Shown here piece after piece: positions 52,044 through 61,602 of a DNA stretch of 64,000 nt. Origin of the DNA: Allobosea sp. (GTDB lineage: Bacteria > Pseudomonadota > Alphaproteobacteria > Rhizobiales > Kaistiaceae); the NCBI GenBank assembly GCA_017307955.1, contig JAFKFV010000013.1, forward strand, positions 124,001 through 188,000, given 5' to 3'. Every line of letters starts with the position of its first letter. Within the stretch, counting starts at the first letter, position 1. The position numbers and the translations under genes are program-made. A model generated the notes under the pieces. The model was not told the origin of the DNA. It searched no databases and worked only from the letters and a program-made list of their open reading frames with translations.

Positions 52044-52724
52044 TCAGAACTTGTAGTTCAGACCGACCTTGACGACGTTCGTGGTGTTCTTGACGTCGAC
52101 GCCGAAGCCGACGTCGTCGTAGTTGTACACGGCCTTGCCGAGGTCGTAGTAGTCATACTCGGCGAAGCCGGTGACGTTCTTGGTGAAGGCCTTCTCGAGA
52201 CCGGCACCGAGGGTCCAGCCCGAAGCCCACTTGTTGGTGGACCAGTCGCTCGTGACGGCGCCGTTATAGGCGGTCAGCTGACCCTGGGTGTTGCCGTAGG
52301 CCACACCGCCCTTGACGTAGGGCAGCCAGGTGTCGATCGCATAGCCGGCGCGCAGGGTGGTCGAACCCAGCCAGTCCATGTTGATGTTGGCGCCGTAGCC
52401 ATCGATGATCGAGGTACCGCTCGTCAGGTTGGTGTAGGCGAAGTCGGTCTGAACACCGAGGACGATCTGGTTGATCTGGTAGTTATACCCGATCTGCACG
52501 CCGCCGATCGCAGCCTGGGCGTTGCCGAAGGCATCGTTCCAGACGTCGGTGCCGAAGTCGCCCCAGGCGCCGCCGAGATGCACACCGGCGTAGAAACCGG
52601 TCCAGTCGAACGCGGCCGGCGCAACCACCGGGGCCATCGGAGCGGGCTCCATCGTCAGGTCAGCAGCGGAAGCCGCGGCGGTCAGGGCCAGGACGCCCGC
52701 GCCAGCAAGAAGAATACGCTTCAT
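52044..52724 (-). CDS. outer-membrane beta-barrel protein, Omp25/Omp31-like
   Basis: A 226-residue secreted protein with signal peptide MKRILLAGAGVLALTAAASAA and a mature N terminus with a short Pro/Ala stretch, then FDWTGFYAGVHLGGAWG, the hallmark of the rhizobial/Brucella Omp25-31 family. Alternating strands follow (IGGVQIGYNYQINQIVLGVQTDFAY, TTLRAGYAIDTWLPYVKGGVAYG, GWTLGAGLEKAFTKNVTGFAEYDYYDLG) and it ends in KVGLNYKF, the C-terminal Phe recognised by BamA. An eight-stranded barrel is expected. GGAG precedes ATG 52724 by 7 bp. The gene has its own promoter region and terminator. Confidence 0.94.
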   Translation of the reverse strand: MKRILLAGAGVLALTAAASAADLTMEPAPMAPVVAPAAFDWTGFYAGVHLGGAWGDFGTDVWNDAFGNAQAAIGGVQIGYNYQINQIVLGVQTDFAYTNLTSGTSIIDGYGANINMDWLGSTTLRAGYAIDTWLPYVKGGVAYGNTQGQLTAYNGAVTSDWSTNKWASGWTLGAGLEKAFTKNVTGFAEYDYYDLGKAVYNYDDVGFGVDVKNTTNVVKVGLNYKF

Positions 52725-53494
52725 CGGAAATCTCCAATCTTTACTCATCGGGCCTACTCAACCCCCGCGCGATTGCGGCCTCGTCTGGAACATACGCGCA
52801 TCCTGTTTTGCTACAAGCGGCTTTCGTGATGGTTAGCGCTTCGGTCGAATAGTGTTGCCAAAACGCTTCACAGTCACTGGGCAAGTATAGCTAACAAAAA
52901 GCTAAGACCGGACTGGGGGTATCTTCATCCGACCCAGCCTGGCTTCTGACGTCCAAAACGGGCGAAAATGAGATGGGTTCCGGGCAGCGCTGCGGCAAGG
53001 GTAGCCGCGGGCCCCCATCGGGCTTCAGACAGGCCGAACCGGCGCCTCCGTGGGGCCATTTCGCATTGCGAGATCACCCGGAAACGGCTGAATCCGGCCA
53101 ATTCGAACAAGTTCTGTGCTGTTCGCGCAACAGGCATCTGATTAGTGAGCAGCAAGCACCGGCTTTTGCACAGTTCCTCGGCTCCCTCTGCTGCGTCGCG
53201 GGATGGGTATTTCCCATGCGGCAGGACTCGCCGCCCCCCCGCCTAGCGAGTCGACGCCTGCCGCGAACGATCCCGCCCCGATCTTCGGATGGCCTCAAGC
53301 GGCATGCGCCGCGACATGGTTAACCCCATCACGGATCCTCACGCCGGCGTGAACGAATAGTTCACCAAACGAGCCCGCCGTGCCGCGAATGCTATCGGAG
53401 CCGGCCCAATTTCTATCGAGGACGACACAATCGCGCCCGCGATGGCAAGGCAGCGGACCGAAAGCAGGAAGGCGAATGATCGAGAAGGAAGGAA
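52725..53494. other. long non-coding region between the OMP gene and tRNA-Pro
   Basis: 770 bp with no supported gene; the open frames here have no family signal. The first 200 bp are AT-richer than the rest and should hold the OMP promoter. On the minus strand, TATACT near 52884-52889 and TATGTT near 52793 are possible -10 elements. Direct repeats gctaa (52890-52894, 52901-52905) lie beside the first. The remainder shows nothing I can interpret. Confidence 0.4.
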
Positions 53495-53571
53495 TGGTCG
53501 GAGTGGCCGGATTTGAACCGACGACCACTTGTCCCCCAGACAAGTGCGCTACCAGGCTGCGCTACACTCCG
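53495..53571 (-). tRNA. tRNA-Pro (anticodon GGG)
   Basis: A complete 77-nt cloverleaf. The acceptor is CGGAGTG/CACTCCG with discriminator A and encoded CCA. The D-arm is GCGC/GCGC. The anticodon stem CTTGT/ACAAG has loop CTGGGGG, giving anticodon GGG. The T-arm is GTCGG-TTCGAAT-CCGGC. It reads CCC and, by wobble, CCU proline codons. It lies downstream of the MerR gene on the same strand, as in other Hyphomicrobiales. Confidence 0.96.
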
Positions 53572-53733
53572 CCATCAGGCATGCCGGCCGCACGAGGCGA
53601 GGAGCGGAGAAGGGGGTCTCCGCACCGGACGCGCCGCTGTTAGCATGGTTCGAAGCCGTTTGTCACCGGCTATCGCGCACTGTCCACGGCGCGCGCGCAT
53701 CAGGCAGGAAGATCGCGCACGGCGCGGAGAATC

Positions 53734-54600
53734 TCACCGCGCCTGGTCGAGGATGCGCTTGCATTCGAGGAGCTCGACCAGCGCCGCCTGCAGCCGATCG
53801 ATATCACTCCCCGAGAGCATCGGCTCGGGCGAAGCGGCAGGCGCCGGCATCGGGGCCGGACGGGCGGCCATCGGGGCGTCGTCATCTTCGAGCGGCGGTG
53901 CGAATCCGCGGAGCGCGCCTTCGTATGGCGGCTGGCGGGGCGGTTCGCTGCGCCTAGGCTCGACCGGTCGCGCGGGATGAGCGGCCTGCGGCGGCAGATA
54001 GACATCCGCCTCGTCCGGCTCCTCGGGCGGCGCGGCCGGGATACGCGACATCGGCAGCGGGCCGAAATCGGCGTTGCGCGACTCGGCGACACGCGGCGGC
54101 TCGGGCGCCATCTGCGGCGCGCGATAGGGCGGCGGCGCCTGCGGCTCGGCACGGCCGCCGAAAACCGGTTCGCGGCGGCGATCGAGGAAGCCGCCGACCT
54201 CAGGCGCGGGTCCGCGCGGGGCATGGCCCTCATCGACGAGGATGCCATCGGGAATATCGCCGTCGAACTCAGGCTCGAATCGGTGGCCGGGCGGCGCCGG
54301 ATCGAGCGTGCCGCCGAGGCCGGCCGCCACGACGTGGCGGGCGCCCTGCTCTTTCAGAATGCGCTGTACGCCCTTGATCGTATAGCCCTCGCCATAGAGG
54401 AGCTTGCGGATGCCGCGCAGCAGTTCGACATCGTCGGGGCGGTAGTAGCGGCGGCCGCCGCCACGCTTCATGGGTCGGATCTGCGAGAAGCGTGTCTCCC
54501 AGAAGCGCAGCACATGCTGTGGCAGGTCGAGCTCCTCGGCCACCTCGCTGATCGTCCGGAATGCATCGGGACCCTTGGACAAGGCCGAACCCTCGGACAT
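53734..54600 (-). CDS. MerR-family transcriptional regulator with long disordered tail
   Basis: A 288-residue protein. The MerR HTH domain is at about 16-85 ([47 protein letters not shown]). It is followed by about 150 residues rich in Pro, Ala, Glu and Arg, then a short C-terminal helix ([25 protein letters not shown]) probably used for dimerisation. It has no metal-binding cysteine pattern. It is 32 bp downstream of ihfA and probably in the same transcript; the conserved pairing with ihfA is typical of the order. Confidence 0.92.
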   Translation of the reverse strand: MSEGSALSKGPDAFRTISEVAEELDLPQHVLRFWETRFSQIRPMKRGGGRRYYRPDDVELLRGIRKLLYGEGYTIKGVQRILKEQGARHVVAAGLGGTLDPAPPGHRFEPEFDGDIPDGILVDEGHAPRGPAPEVGGFLDRRREPVFGGRAEPQAPPPYRAPQMAPEPPRVAESRNADFGPLPMSRIPAAPPEEPDEADVYLPPQAAHPARPVEPRRSEPPRQPPYEGALRGFAPPLEDDDAPMAARPAPMPAPAASPEPMLSGSDIDRLQAALVELLECKRILDQAR

Positions 54601-54632
54601 TCAGTTGCACAGCCGGCGCCAGGCGCCGGGAC

Positions 54633-54965
54633 TCACGCCTCCTCGGACTCGGAGGCATCCCCATTCGGCAGCAGAGTGCCGTTGATTCTGGCCTTCAGCA
54701 CATTGCTCGGCTTGAAGACCATGACGCGGCGCGGGGAGATCGGCACCTCCTCGCCCGTCTTCGGATTGCGCCCCACGCGCTCGCTCTTGGAACGGACGAC
54801 GAAGGAGCCGAAGGACGACAGCTTGACCGACTCGCCGCGGACGATGCACGCGCTGATCTCGTCGAGCACGAGTTCCACAAGTTCCGCGGATTCGGTGCGC
54901 GAGAGACCCACCTTCTGGTAGACGGCCTCGCAAAGATCGGCACGCGTTACCGTCTTGCCTGCCAT
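54633..54965 (-). CDS. ihfA: integration host factor subunit alpha
   Basis: A 110-residue HU/IHF-fold DNA-bending protein beginning [20 protein letters not shown]. It has [42 protein letters not shown], including the DNA-minor-groove beta-arm around [10 protein letters not shown]. The LSSFGSF variant and the position before MerR support IHF-alpha over HU. ATG 54965 follows AGAGGAAG; upstream in-frame codons are discounted. It has an acidic tail (ASESEEA). Confidence 0.95.
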   Translation of the reverse strand: MAGKTVTRADLCEAVYQKVGLSRTESAELVELVLDEISACIVRGESVKLSSFGSFVVRSKSERVGRNPKTGEEVPISPRRVMVFKPSNVLKARINGTLLPNGDASESEEA

Positions 54966-55099
54966 GGTCCGCTTCTTCCTCTCTCCCCGGCGCCCGAGGG
55001 CGCCTTTCCCCACGCCAAGACCCTATTGCCAGCGAAGGGGGCGGTCAACGACCTTGATCGTAAGGCTTGGACAAACAAGCGATATTCGGGAAGCGCCGG

Positions 55100-56077
55100 C
55101 TACCAGCGCAGCAGCGCCGAACCCCATGTGAAGCCGCCGCCCATCGCCTCGAGCAGGATGAGATCGCCGCGCTTGATGCGGCCGTCCTCGCGCGCGACCG
55201 ACAGCGCGAGCGGGATCGACGCCGCCGAGGTATTGCCGTGGTCGCCGACGGTGCGCACCACCTTCTCGGTGGCGATGCCGAGCTTCTTGGCGCTGCCGTC
55301 GATGATGCGGATATTGGCCTGATGCGGCACGAACCAGTCGACATCATCGGCGCCATAACCGGTCGCGTGGAAAGCGTCCTCGATCACGTCGGTGATCATA
55401 CCGACCGCATGCTTGAAGACCTCGCGGCCTTCCATGCGGACATGCCCGACCGTCCCGGTCGATGACGGGCCGCCATCGACATAGAGCTTTTCGCGGTGGC
55501 GTCCGTCGGAGCGCAGATGCGTCGTGAGCACGCCGCGATCCTCGCGGGTTCCGTCCTGAACGGAGGCGCCGAGCACGACAGCCCCTGCCCCGTCGCCGAA
55601 CAGCACGCAGGTGGTGCGGTCGCTCCAGTCGAGGATGCGGGAGAACGTTTCCGCGCCGATGACGAGCACATGCTTGGCCTGGCTGGCGCGGATGAAGGCG
55701 TCGGCGGTCGACAGCGCGAAGACGAAGCCGGAGCACACGGCCTGCAGGTCGAAGGCCGAGCCATGCTCCATGCCGAGCTTCTTCTGCACGGTGACGGCGG
55801 TCGAGGGGAAGGTGTCGTCGGGCGTCGCCGTCGCGACGATGATCATGTCGATATTGCCGATCGTGAGCCCGGCATCGGCGAGCGCCGCAACCGCCGCCGC
55901 CGTCGCGAGATCGGAGGTGAGCTCGCCCTCGGCCGCGATATGGCGGGCGCGGATGCCGGTGCGCTGCACGATCCATTCGTCCGACGTCTCGACCATGGTC
56001 GAGAGCTCGGCATTGGTCAGCTTGCGTTCGGGCAGATAGCTGCCGCAGCCAAGGACGACCGATCGGATAAAGCTCAC
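55100..56077 (-). CDS. fabH: beta-ketoacyl-ACP synthase III
   Basis: A 325-residue condensing enzyme that joins acetyl-CoA and malonyl-ACP to start fatty-acid synthesis. The catalytic Cys is in [10 protein letters not shown] (Cys115), His in [11 protein letters not shown] and Asn in [10 protein letters not shown]. It starts at GTG 56077 with CAAGG 9 bp upstream. The start lies in the last unit of a 20-bp tandem repeat (56075-56134). It follows plsX in the lipid operon DUF177-plsX-fabH-ihfA-MerR. Confidence 0.97.
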   Translation of the reverse strand: MSFIRSVVLGCGSYLPERKLTNAELSTMVETSDEWIVQRTGIRARHIAAEGELTSDLATAAAVAALADAGLTIGNIDMIIVATATPDDTFPSTAVTVQKKLGMEHGSAFDLQAVCSGFVFALSTADAFIRASQAKHVLVIGAETFSRILDWSDRTTCVLFGDGAGAVVLGASVQDGTREDRGVLTTHLRSDGRHREKLYVDGGPSSTGTVGHVRMEGREVFKHAVGMITDVIEDAFHATGYGADDVDWFVPHQANIRIIDGSAKKLGIATEKVVRTVGDHGNTSAASIPLALSVAREDGRIKRGDLILLEAMGGGFTWGSALLRW

Positions 56078-56134
56078 TTGGTGTCCCTTGCTTTCACGTG
56101 GCGTGCCTTGCTTTCACTTGGCGTCTCTGGGGCT
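56075..56134 (-). repeat. 20-bp tandem repeat duplicating the fabH ribosome-binding site and GTG
   Basis: Three 20-bp units occupy 56075-56094, 56095-56114 and 56115-56134. Units one and two differ at three positions; the third is more diverged. On the minus strand each unit ends in a GTG. Units one and two also carry GCAAGG, so an extra Shine-Dalgarno-plus-GTG module lies ahead of the fabH start. The upstream GTGs open 7-codon frames (VKARDTK, VKARHAT) that stop at the next GTGA. Confidence 0.8.
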
Positions 56135-56164
56135 CCCGGCGTGTCCAAGACCGGCTCGATGGCT

Positions 56165-57226
56165 TCATTCGCCGTCCGCGAGGCTCGCCTCGGCGATCTC
56201 GCGCACGAAGCCGTCGCGGTGATATTCCCCGAGATCCTGGCGAATCTTGGAGAGGAGCCCGTTCTTGACCATGCTGTAGCCGACCTCGATGGCATTGGCA
56301 TAGCCGACGCCGTCCGTCCCGCCATGGCTCTTGATCACGATGCCATTGAGGCCGAGCAGCACGGCGCCGTTGGACGCGCGCGGATCGAGCTTCTGCCGAA
56401 GCTCGCGGAAGGCGCCGCGCGCGAAGAGATAACCGATGCGGCCCATGATGGTTCGCCCCATCGCATCGCGAAGATGCGCGGCAATCTGGCGCGCCGTCCC
56501 CTCGGCCGTCTTCAGCGCGATATTGCCGGCGAAGGCGTCCGTGACCACGACATCGGCGGTGCCGCGGCCGATATCGTCGCCCTCTACGAAGCCGACATAG
56601 TTCAGATGGTCGAAATTCGCCTCTTTCAGGATCTGGCCCGCGACGCGGACCTCCTCGAGGCCCTTCATCTCCTCGACGCCGATATTGAGGAGGCCGACCG
56701 ACGGCCGCGCCACGTCGAGCAGCGCGCGGGCCATGGCGCCGCCCATCATCGCGAAATCGACCAGCTGCTGCGCATCGGCATTGATGGTCGCGCCGACATC
56801 GAGCACGACACTTTCGCCGCGGAGCGTCGGCCAGAGCGCCGCCAGTGCCGGCCGCTCGATGCCGGCCATGGTGCGCAGGCAGAATTTCGACATCGCCATG
56901 AGTGCGCCGGTATTCCCGGCCGAGAGGGCGACATCCGCCTCCCCCTTCTTGACGGCTTCCAGCGCGCGCCACATCGACGACTTCCAGCGGCCCTTGCGCA
57001 GCGCCTGGCTCGGCTTGTCGTCCATCTGCACCGTCACGTCGCAATGCGTGAAGGTGGAGACGGCCTTGAGACGGGGATAGGCTTCGAGCAGCGGCTCGAC
57101 GGCCGCGCTCTCGCCGAAAAGCTGGAAGGTGAGCTCGGGCCGGCGCACCAGCGCGATGTCCGCGCCCGCCAGCACGATCGACGGCCCCTTGTCGCCGCCC
57201 ATGGCATCGATCGCAATTTTCACCAT
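56165..57226 (-). CDS. plsX: phosphate acyltransferase
   Basis: A 353-residue peripheral membrane enzyme making acyl-phosphate from acyl-ACP for phospholipid synthesis. It begins [22 protein letters not shown], the PlsX signature. It has [51 protein letters not shown] and [31 protein letters not shown]. It lies 100 bp downstream of the DUF177 gene and 87 bp upstream of fabH. The acidic tail is short. Confidence 0.97.
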   Translation of the reverse strand: MVKIAIDAMGGDKGPSIVLAGADIALVRRPELTFQLFGESAAVEPLLEAYPRLKAVSTFTHCDVTVQMDDKPSQALRKGRWKSSMWRALEAVKKGEADVALSAGNTGALMAMSKFCLRTMAGIERPALAALWPTLRGESVVLDVGATINADAQQLVDFAMMGGAMARALLDVARPSVGLLNIGVEEMKGLEEVRVAGQILKEANFDHLNYVGFVEGDDIGRGTADVVVTDAFAGNIALKTAEGTARQIAAHLRDAMGRTIMGRIGYLFARGAFRELRQKLDPRASNGAVLLGLNGIVIKSHGGTDGVGYANAIEVGYSMVKNGLLSKIRQDLGEYHRDGFVREIAEASLADGE

Positions 57227-57326
57227 GGCCGTCGTCCGGAGCCCTTCATGCGCAGTCCTGCGCCCGCGCCGATGTCGCGGCGGCGCTGGAAAATAACCTT
57301 TTCGGGAGACGACACAACCCCGGCCC

Positions 57327-57872
57327 TCAGTCCTTGCCGTCGCGCTTCAGCCCGGCAAGCGCCGCGAAGGGCGAGGGTGACGGGTCGGACGCCTCGCCGA
57401 TCTCGGCCGCGAGATCGGCGCCCGGCGCGCGGGGATAGGGGTCGATGCCGAGCGCCAGTTGCTCGGCGACGATCGCGCCGAGATCGATCACCGGCCCCAG
57501 AAGCGGATCCGGCGGATCGTCCTCGTCATAGGCGACGATCACCTCGGCCTCGGCGACCGTCTTCGGGTCGGCCGCCTTGTCCTGCAGCGGCAGGAAGGCA
57601 AGCTCGAAGGCGTGGTCGAGATGCTGGGGAACGGGCTCCAGCGTCACGACGCAGGCCTGGACGAGATCGGCGACCAGCCGGCCGGAAACCTTGACCCCTA
57701 CTCGCTGCCAGGGAGAGATGGTCAGCTCCGCATCGAGCCGCTCGAGCGCCAGCAGCTCATAGGCCTTGGCCAGCGCGGCGCGCTCCTCGCCGGTCGCCTC
57801 GATATGCTCCGAGAGCGGCGCGTCGCCGAGGCGGCGGGTATCGAAGGGGCGCGACAGCGGCAGCGCATCCAT
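57327..57872 (-). CDS. yceD: DUF177 / YceD-family protein
   Basis: A 181-residue soluble protein of the DUF177 family, linked to 23S rRNA processing and to ribosomal protein L32 and lipid genes. Core features are [34 protein letters not shown] and [34 protein letters not shown]. It overlaps the bc1 chaperone gene by one base (TGATG). It ends before plsX, the usual alphaproteobacterial order. Confidence 0.92.
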   Translation of the reverse strand: MDALPLSRPFDTRRLGDAPLSEHIEATGEERAALAKAYELLALERLDAELTISPWQRVGVKVSGRLVADLVQACVVTLEPVPQHLDHAFELAFLPLQDKAADPKTVAEAEVIVAYDEDDPPDPLLGPVIDLGAIVAEQLALGIDPYPRAPGADLAAEIGEASDPSPSPFAALAGLKRDGKD

Positions 57873-58417
57873 CAGGCGGTCTCCGGAACGGGCAGGGCCG
57901 GAAAGCTCAGCGAGCCGGCCAGGATCTGATCGAGCGGCTGGACCGCGAGCGCGGCCGCCGAAGCAACGACATAGGCGGCGATCTCGGGCACCGCCTCCCC
58001 GCCCCCGTCGGGAAAGAGATTGCGCGTCAGCGCCGCTTCGAGCGCCCCGTGATCGCCGGAGGAAAGCGCCGAATCATAGGCCGCGACGCGGCCATAAAAG
58101 GCCTCGGCCATCTTCTTCAGCTTCTTCGGCACGCCGATGTCGCTCACGCCGAGTTCGCGCAGGCTGCGATCCATGTCCTTCAGGAAGATGTCGAACACCT
58201 CCTGACCCAGGCGGCGGTGGTCCTCGCTTTCGCCCTTCAGGCGGTGGAAGAGCAGGAAGCCGTGCAGCACGATCATGTCGAAGCGGCCGTCGAGCGTATC
58301 CGGCACCTTGAAGGCGGCATAGAAGACCGGCTGGCGGGCCTGCGCCACGATGGTGCCGTAAAGCGCATATGCTATGGCTTCGTTTCGGCGCCGCCTCGCG
58401 AACAGACGTTCAAACAT
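57872..58417 (-). CDS. ubiquinol-cytochrome c chaperone (CBP3-like)
   Basis: A 181-residue protein of the Ubiq_cyt_C_chap family, needed for assembly of the cytochrome bc1 complex. Family core: AIAYALYGTIVAQARQPVFYAAFKVPDTLDGRFDMIVLHGFLLFHRLKG, FDIFLKDMDRSLRELGVSDIGVPKKLKKMAEAFYGRVAAYDSAL. ATG 58417 with GGAG 9 bp upstream is preferred to an in-frame start 57 bp further up because the family begins MFxRLF. It heads the DUF177-plsX-fabH operon and is divergent from bamE. Confidence 0.94.
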   Translation of the reverse strand: MFERLFARRRRNEAIAYALYGTIVAQARQPVFYAAFKVPDTLDGRFDMIVLHGFLLFHRLKGESEDHRRLGQEVFDIFLKDMDRSLRELGVSDIGVPKKLKKMAEAFYGRVAAYDSALSSGDHGALEAALTRNLFPDGGGEAVPEIAAYVVASAAALAVQPLDQILAGSLSFPALPVPETA

Positions 58418-58693
58418 CGGATCGATCTCCGGGATGCGTGTCGGCCCTCTGCCGGACGATTTCCGTTCCCCCATCAGATGGGTCGCGGCGGCGCGATGGC
58501 AAAGGCGCCGGAGCGTGGCGGGCGTCGGAAGCCTTTGCGGGGGCGGTGCTCATTGTCACGAGCCCTAGCGCAGGCTAGGGAGATTGCCAACCCGTTCGTG
58601 GGTCGGACGCTTGACGGCGGATGGACCAGGACGGACGCCAAGGGTCCGACAGGCGCGGATGACGGGAAGTCGATGAGGGTTCAGGAGAGCAGC

Positions 58694-59212
58694 ATGCGGG
58701 TTGGCGTGACGGATCAGCGGTTTGCCATCGGCCCGGCCGGCCGTGTCGGGGTCGTGCTGGTCGCGCTCGCCGCCGCCGGTGGACTGGCCGGCTGCAAGAG
58801 CACCAATATTTTGAACGGCGCGAACGAGACCTATCATTCAGGCTTCGTGATGCCCGCCAACGGCCTCGAGCAGATCCCGGTCGGCGCCAGCCAGGACCAG
58901 GTGCGGATCGTGCTCGGCACGCCGTCCACCACCAACGAGTTCGGCGGCGAGGTCTGGTACTATATCTCGCAGACCCGCTACAAACGCATGGAGTTCCAGA
59001 ACTCCAAGATCATCGACCAGCGCGTCCTCGCCGTCTATTTCGACAAGAATCACGTCGTCGAGCGGGTCGCCGATTACGGCCTCAAGGACGGCCACGTCTT
59101 CGAATTCATCACGCAGACGACACCGACCGGCGGCAAGGACCAGGCCTTCCTGGAGCAGGTGCTCACCGGCGCCCTCGGCGTCGGCGCCAGCAACCCGTTC
59201 GGCGGCGGCTGA
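58694..59212 (+). CDS. bamE: outer membrane protein assembly factor BamE (SmpA)
   Basis: A 172-residue outer-membrane lipoprotein of the BAM complex. It has a signal peptide with lipobox GLAGC, then the SmpA/OmlA domain (IPVGASQDQVRIVLGTPSTTNEFGGEVWYYISQTRYKRMEFQNSKIIDQRVLAVYFD). ATG 58694 has AGGAGAG 4 bp upstream, which decides it over in-frame ATG 58673. It is monocistronic with a terminator 30 bp after the stop. Confidence 0.95.
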   Translation: MRVGVTDQRFAIGPAGRVGVVLVALAAAGGLAGCKSTNILNGANETYHSGFVMPANGLEQIPVGASQDQVRIVLGTPSTTNEFGGEVWYYISQTRYKRMEFQNSKIIDQRVLAVYFDKNHVVERVADYGLKDGHVFEFITQTTPTGGKDQAFLEQVLTGALGVGASNPFGGG

Positions 59213-59241
59213 GCGGGATCGCAAGCTCCATTCGCGCAACA

Positions 59242-59270
59242 AAAATGCCCGGGCTCGTCCCGGGCATTTT
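59242..59270. terminator. bidirectional terminator between bamE and hppA
   Basis: A 12-bp perfect stem (aaaatgcccggg / cccgggcatttt) with loop ctcgt. The A-run on one side and T-run on the other make it effective in both directions, ending bamE (plus) and hppA (minus). Confidence 0.92.
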
Positions 59271-59320
59271 CATTTCAGGGGCCGAAGGCGCGGCCCGCGA
59301 GGACCGCGCCCGGCTTGCGC

Positions 59321-61465
59321 TCAGTGATGGGCGAGCACCGCGAGCAGCAACAGCGCCACGATGTTGGTGATCTTGATCGCCGGGTTCACGGCCGGGCCGG
59401 CGGTGTCCTTGTAGGGATCGCCGACGGTGTCGCCCGTGACCGAGGCCTTGTGCGCGTCCGAGCCCTTGTAGTGGGTCTGGCCGGAGGCATCGGTGAAGCC
59501 GTCCTCGAACGACTTCTTGGCATTGTCCCAGGCGCCGCCGCCGGACGTCATCGAGATGGCGACGAAGAGGCCGGTGACGATGACGCCGAGCAGCATCGCA
59601 CCCACGGCCGAGAAGGCTTCGCTCTTCCCCGCGATGGCGTAGATGATGAAATAGACGACGATCGGCGCCAGCACCGGCAGCAGCGAGGGAATCACCATTT
59701 CGCGGATCGCCGCCTTGGTGAGGATGTCCACCGCCTTTCCATAGTCGGGCTTGTCCGTGCCGGCCATGATGCCCGGCTTCTCGCGGAACTGCCGCCGCAC
59801 TTCCTCGACGATGGCGCCCGCCGCCCGGCCGACGGCGGTCATAGTGATGCCGCCGAAGATGTAGGGGATCAGGCCGCCGAGCAGCAGACCGACCACGACA
59901 TAGGGGTTGGAGAGGGTGAAGTCGGGAACGACGCCCTTGAAATACTGGAAGGCGGTCGCCCCCTCCTTGTTCGCCTCGGCGATGAAGTAGGAAAGGTCGT
60001 AATTGTAGGCGGCGAAGAGCACGAGGGCGCCGAGACCGGCCGAGCCGATCGCATAGCCCTTGGTGACGGCCTTGGTCGTGTTGCCGACCGCGTCGAGCGC
60101 ATCGGTCGACTTGCGCACTTCCTTGGGCAGGCCCGACATCTCGGCGATGCCGCCGGCATTGTCGGTGACCGGCCCAAAGGCGTCGAGCGCGACCACCATG
60201 CCGGCGAGGCCGAGCATGGTCGACACCGCGACGGCGGTGCCGAAGAGACCGGCCAGTGCATAGGTCACGATGATGCCGGCGACGATGACGATCGTCGGCA
60301 GCGCGGTCGCCTCGAGCGAGACGGCGAGACCCTGGATGACGTTGGTGCCGTGGCCGGTGACCGAGGCCTGGCTGATCGAGCGGACCGGGCGGTAGCCGAT
60401 GCCGGTGTAGTATTCGGTGATCCAGACGATGAGGCCGGTCACCGCGAGGCCGACAAGGCCGCAGAAGAAGAGGTTGGTGCCGTTGATGACCGCGCCGGAG
60501 ACAGTCGTCAGTTCGCCCCAGCCGGTGAAGAGCGTCGTCGCGACCGCGAGGCCGACGACCGAGAACAGCGCCGAGGCGATGAAGCCCTTGTACAGCGCGC
60601 CCATGATCGACTGGCTCGGCCCGAGCTTGACGAAGAAGGTGCCGGCGATCGAGGTCAGGATGCAGACGGCGCCGATGCCCATCGGCAGCAGGATGATGCT
60701 GGGCAGCATCGGCGAGCCGGCGAAGAAGATCGCCGCCAGGACCATGGTCGCGACCAGCGTCACCGCATAGGTCTCGAACAGGTCGGCCGCCATGCCGGCG
60801 CAGTCGCCGACATTGTCGCCGACATTGTCGGCGATCGTCGCCGGATTGCGTGGATCGTCCTCGGGAATGCCGGCTTCGACCTTGCCGACGAGATCGCCGC
60901 CGACATCGGCACCCTTGGTGAAGATGCCGCCGCCGAGGCGGGCGAAGATCGAGATCAGCGAGGCGCCGAAGCCGAGCGCGACGAGCGCGTCGATCACGAC
61001 GCGGTCGCCCGGCTGGTAGCCGGCAAAGCCGGTCAGCACGAGGTAGTAGACCGAGACGCCGAGCAGCGCGAGGCCGGCGACCAGCATGCCGGTGATGGCG
61101 CCCGACTTGAAGGCGATCTCGAGGCCTTCCGCGAGGCTCTTCGTCGCCGCCTGCGCCGTGCGCACATTGGCACGCACCGAGACATTCATGCCGACGAAGC
61201 CGGCAATAGCCGACAGGATCGCGCCGATGGCGAAGCCGATCGCGACCGTCAGCGACAGCAGGAAGGCGACGATGATGAAGATGACCACGCCGACAACGGC
61301 GATGGTGATGTACTGGCGGCGCAGATAGGCGCTGGCGCCCTCTCGGATCGCGGCGGCAATCTCCTGCATGCGCGCCGAGCCGGCGTCGGCGGCGAGCACG
61401 GACTGTGTCGCCCATGCGCCGTAGGCCAACGCCACGAGCGCACAGAGTATGATCAGATAAATCAC
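59321..61465 (-). CDS. hppA: K+-independent proton-translocating membrane pyrophosphatase
   Basis: A 714-residue protein of about 16 helices that pumps H+ using pyrophosphate. The substrate motif [14 protein letters not shown] is near 183-196, with [31 protein letters not shown] following. GNTTKA near 459 carries Lys at the position that is Ala in K+-dependent enzymes, so the pump is predicted to be K+-independent and H+-specific. It starts at GTG 61465 behind GGGAGGGAAGAGG. It is transcribed toward bamE and ends at the shared terminator. Confidence 0.96.
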   Translation of the reverse strand: MIYLIILCALVALAYGAWATQSVLAADAGSARMQEIAAAIREGASAYLRRQYITIAVVGVVIFIIVAFLLSLTVAIGFAIGAILSAIAGFVGMNVSVRANVRTAQAATKSLAEGLEIAFKSGAITGMLVAGLALLGVSVYYLVLTGFAGYQPGDRVVIDALVALGFGASLISIFARLGGGIFTKGADVGGDLVGKVEAGIPEDDPRNPATIADNVGDNVGDCAGMAADLFETYAVTLVATMVLAAIFFAGSPMLPSIILLPMGIGAVCILTSIAGTFFVKLGPSQSIMGALYKGFIASALFSVVGLAVATTLFTGWGELTTVSGAVINGTNLFFCGLVGLAVTGLIVWITEYYTGIGYRPVRSISQASVTGHGTNVIQGLAVSLEATALPTIVIVAGIIVTYALAGLFGTAVAVSTMLGLAGMVVALDAFGPVTDNAGGIAEMSGLPKEVRKSTDALDAVGNTTKAVTKGYAIGSAGLGALVLFAAYNYDLSYFIAEANKEGATAFQYFKGVVPDFTLSNPYVVVGLLLGGLIPYIFGGITMTAVGRAAGAIVEEVRRQFREKPGIMAGTDKPDYGKAVDILTKAAIREMVIPSLLPVLAPIVVYFIIYAIAGKSEAFSAVGAMLLGVIVTGLFVAISMTSGGGAWDNAKKSFEDGFTDASGQTHYKGSDAHKASVTGDTVGDPYKDTAGPAVNPAIKITNIVALLLLAVLAHH

Positions 61466-61602
61466 GTCCTCTTCCCTCCCTGTCCGGCTTGAACTGGTGC
61501 CGGCGCAGGCGCGCCGGGCCGGCTTCGAATGCCGGGGAAGAGCACCGTTCCTCCCGTCTCTTTCCCAGCGGAATTAGAGTTGAGAACGGGTTTGGGCGGC
61601 GG

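Noticed and set aside
52973..53323. A possible 116-codon gene in the long gap before tRNA-Pro
   Set aside because: It has no ribosome-binding site of note, no recognisable domain, and an atypical composition with overlapping frames on the other strand.
54633..54965. HU rather than IHF
   Set aside because: The LSSFGSF variant, the [16 protein letters not shown] N terminus and the position between fabH and MerR fit IhfA.
59321..61465. Na+-pumping or K+-dependent pyrophosphatase
   Set aside because: The motif is GNTTKA with Lys. K+-dependent and Na+-pumping enzymes have Ala at that position.
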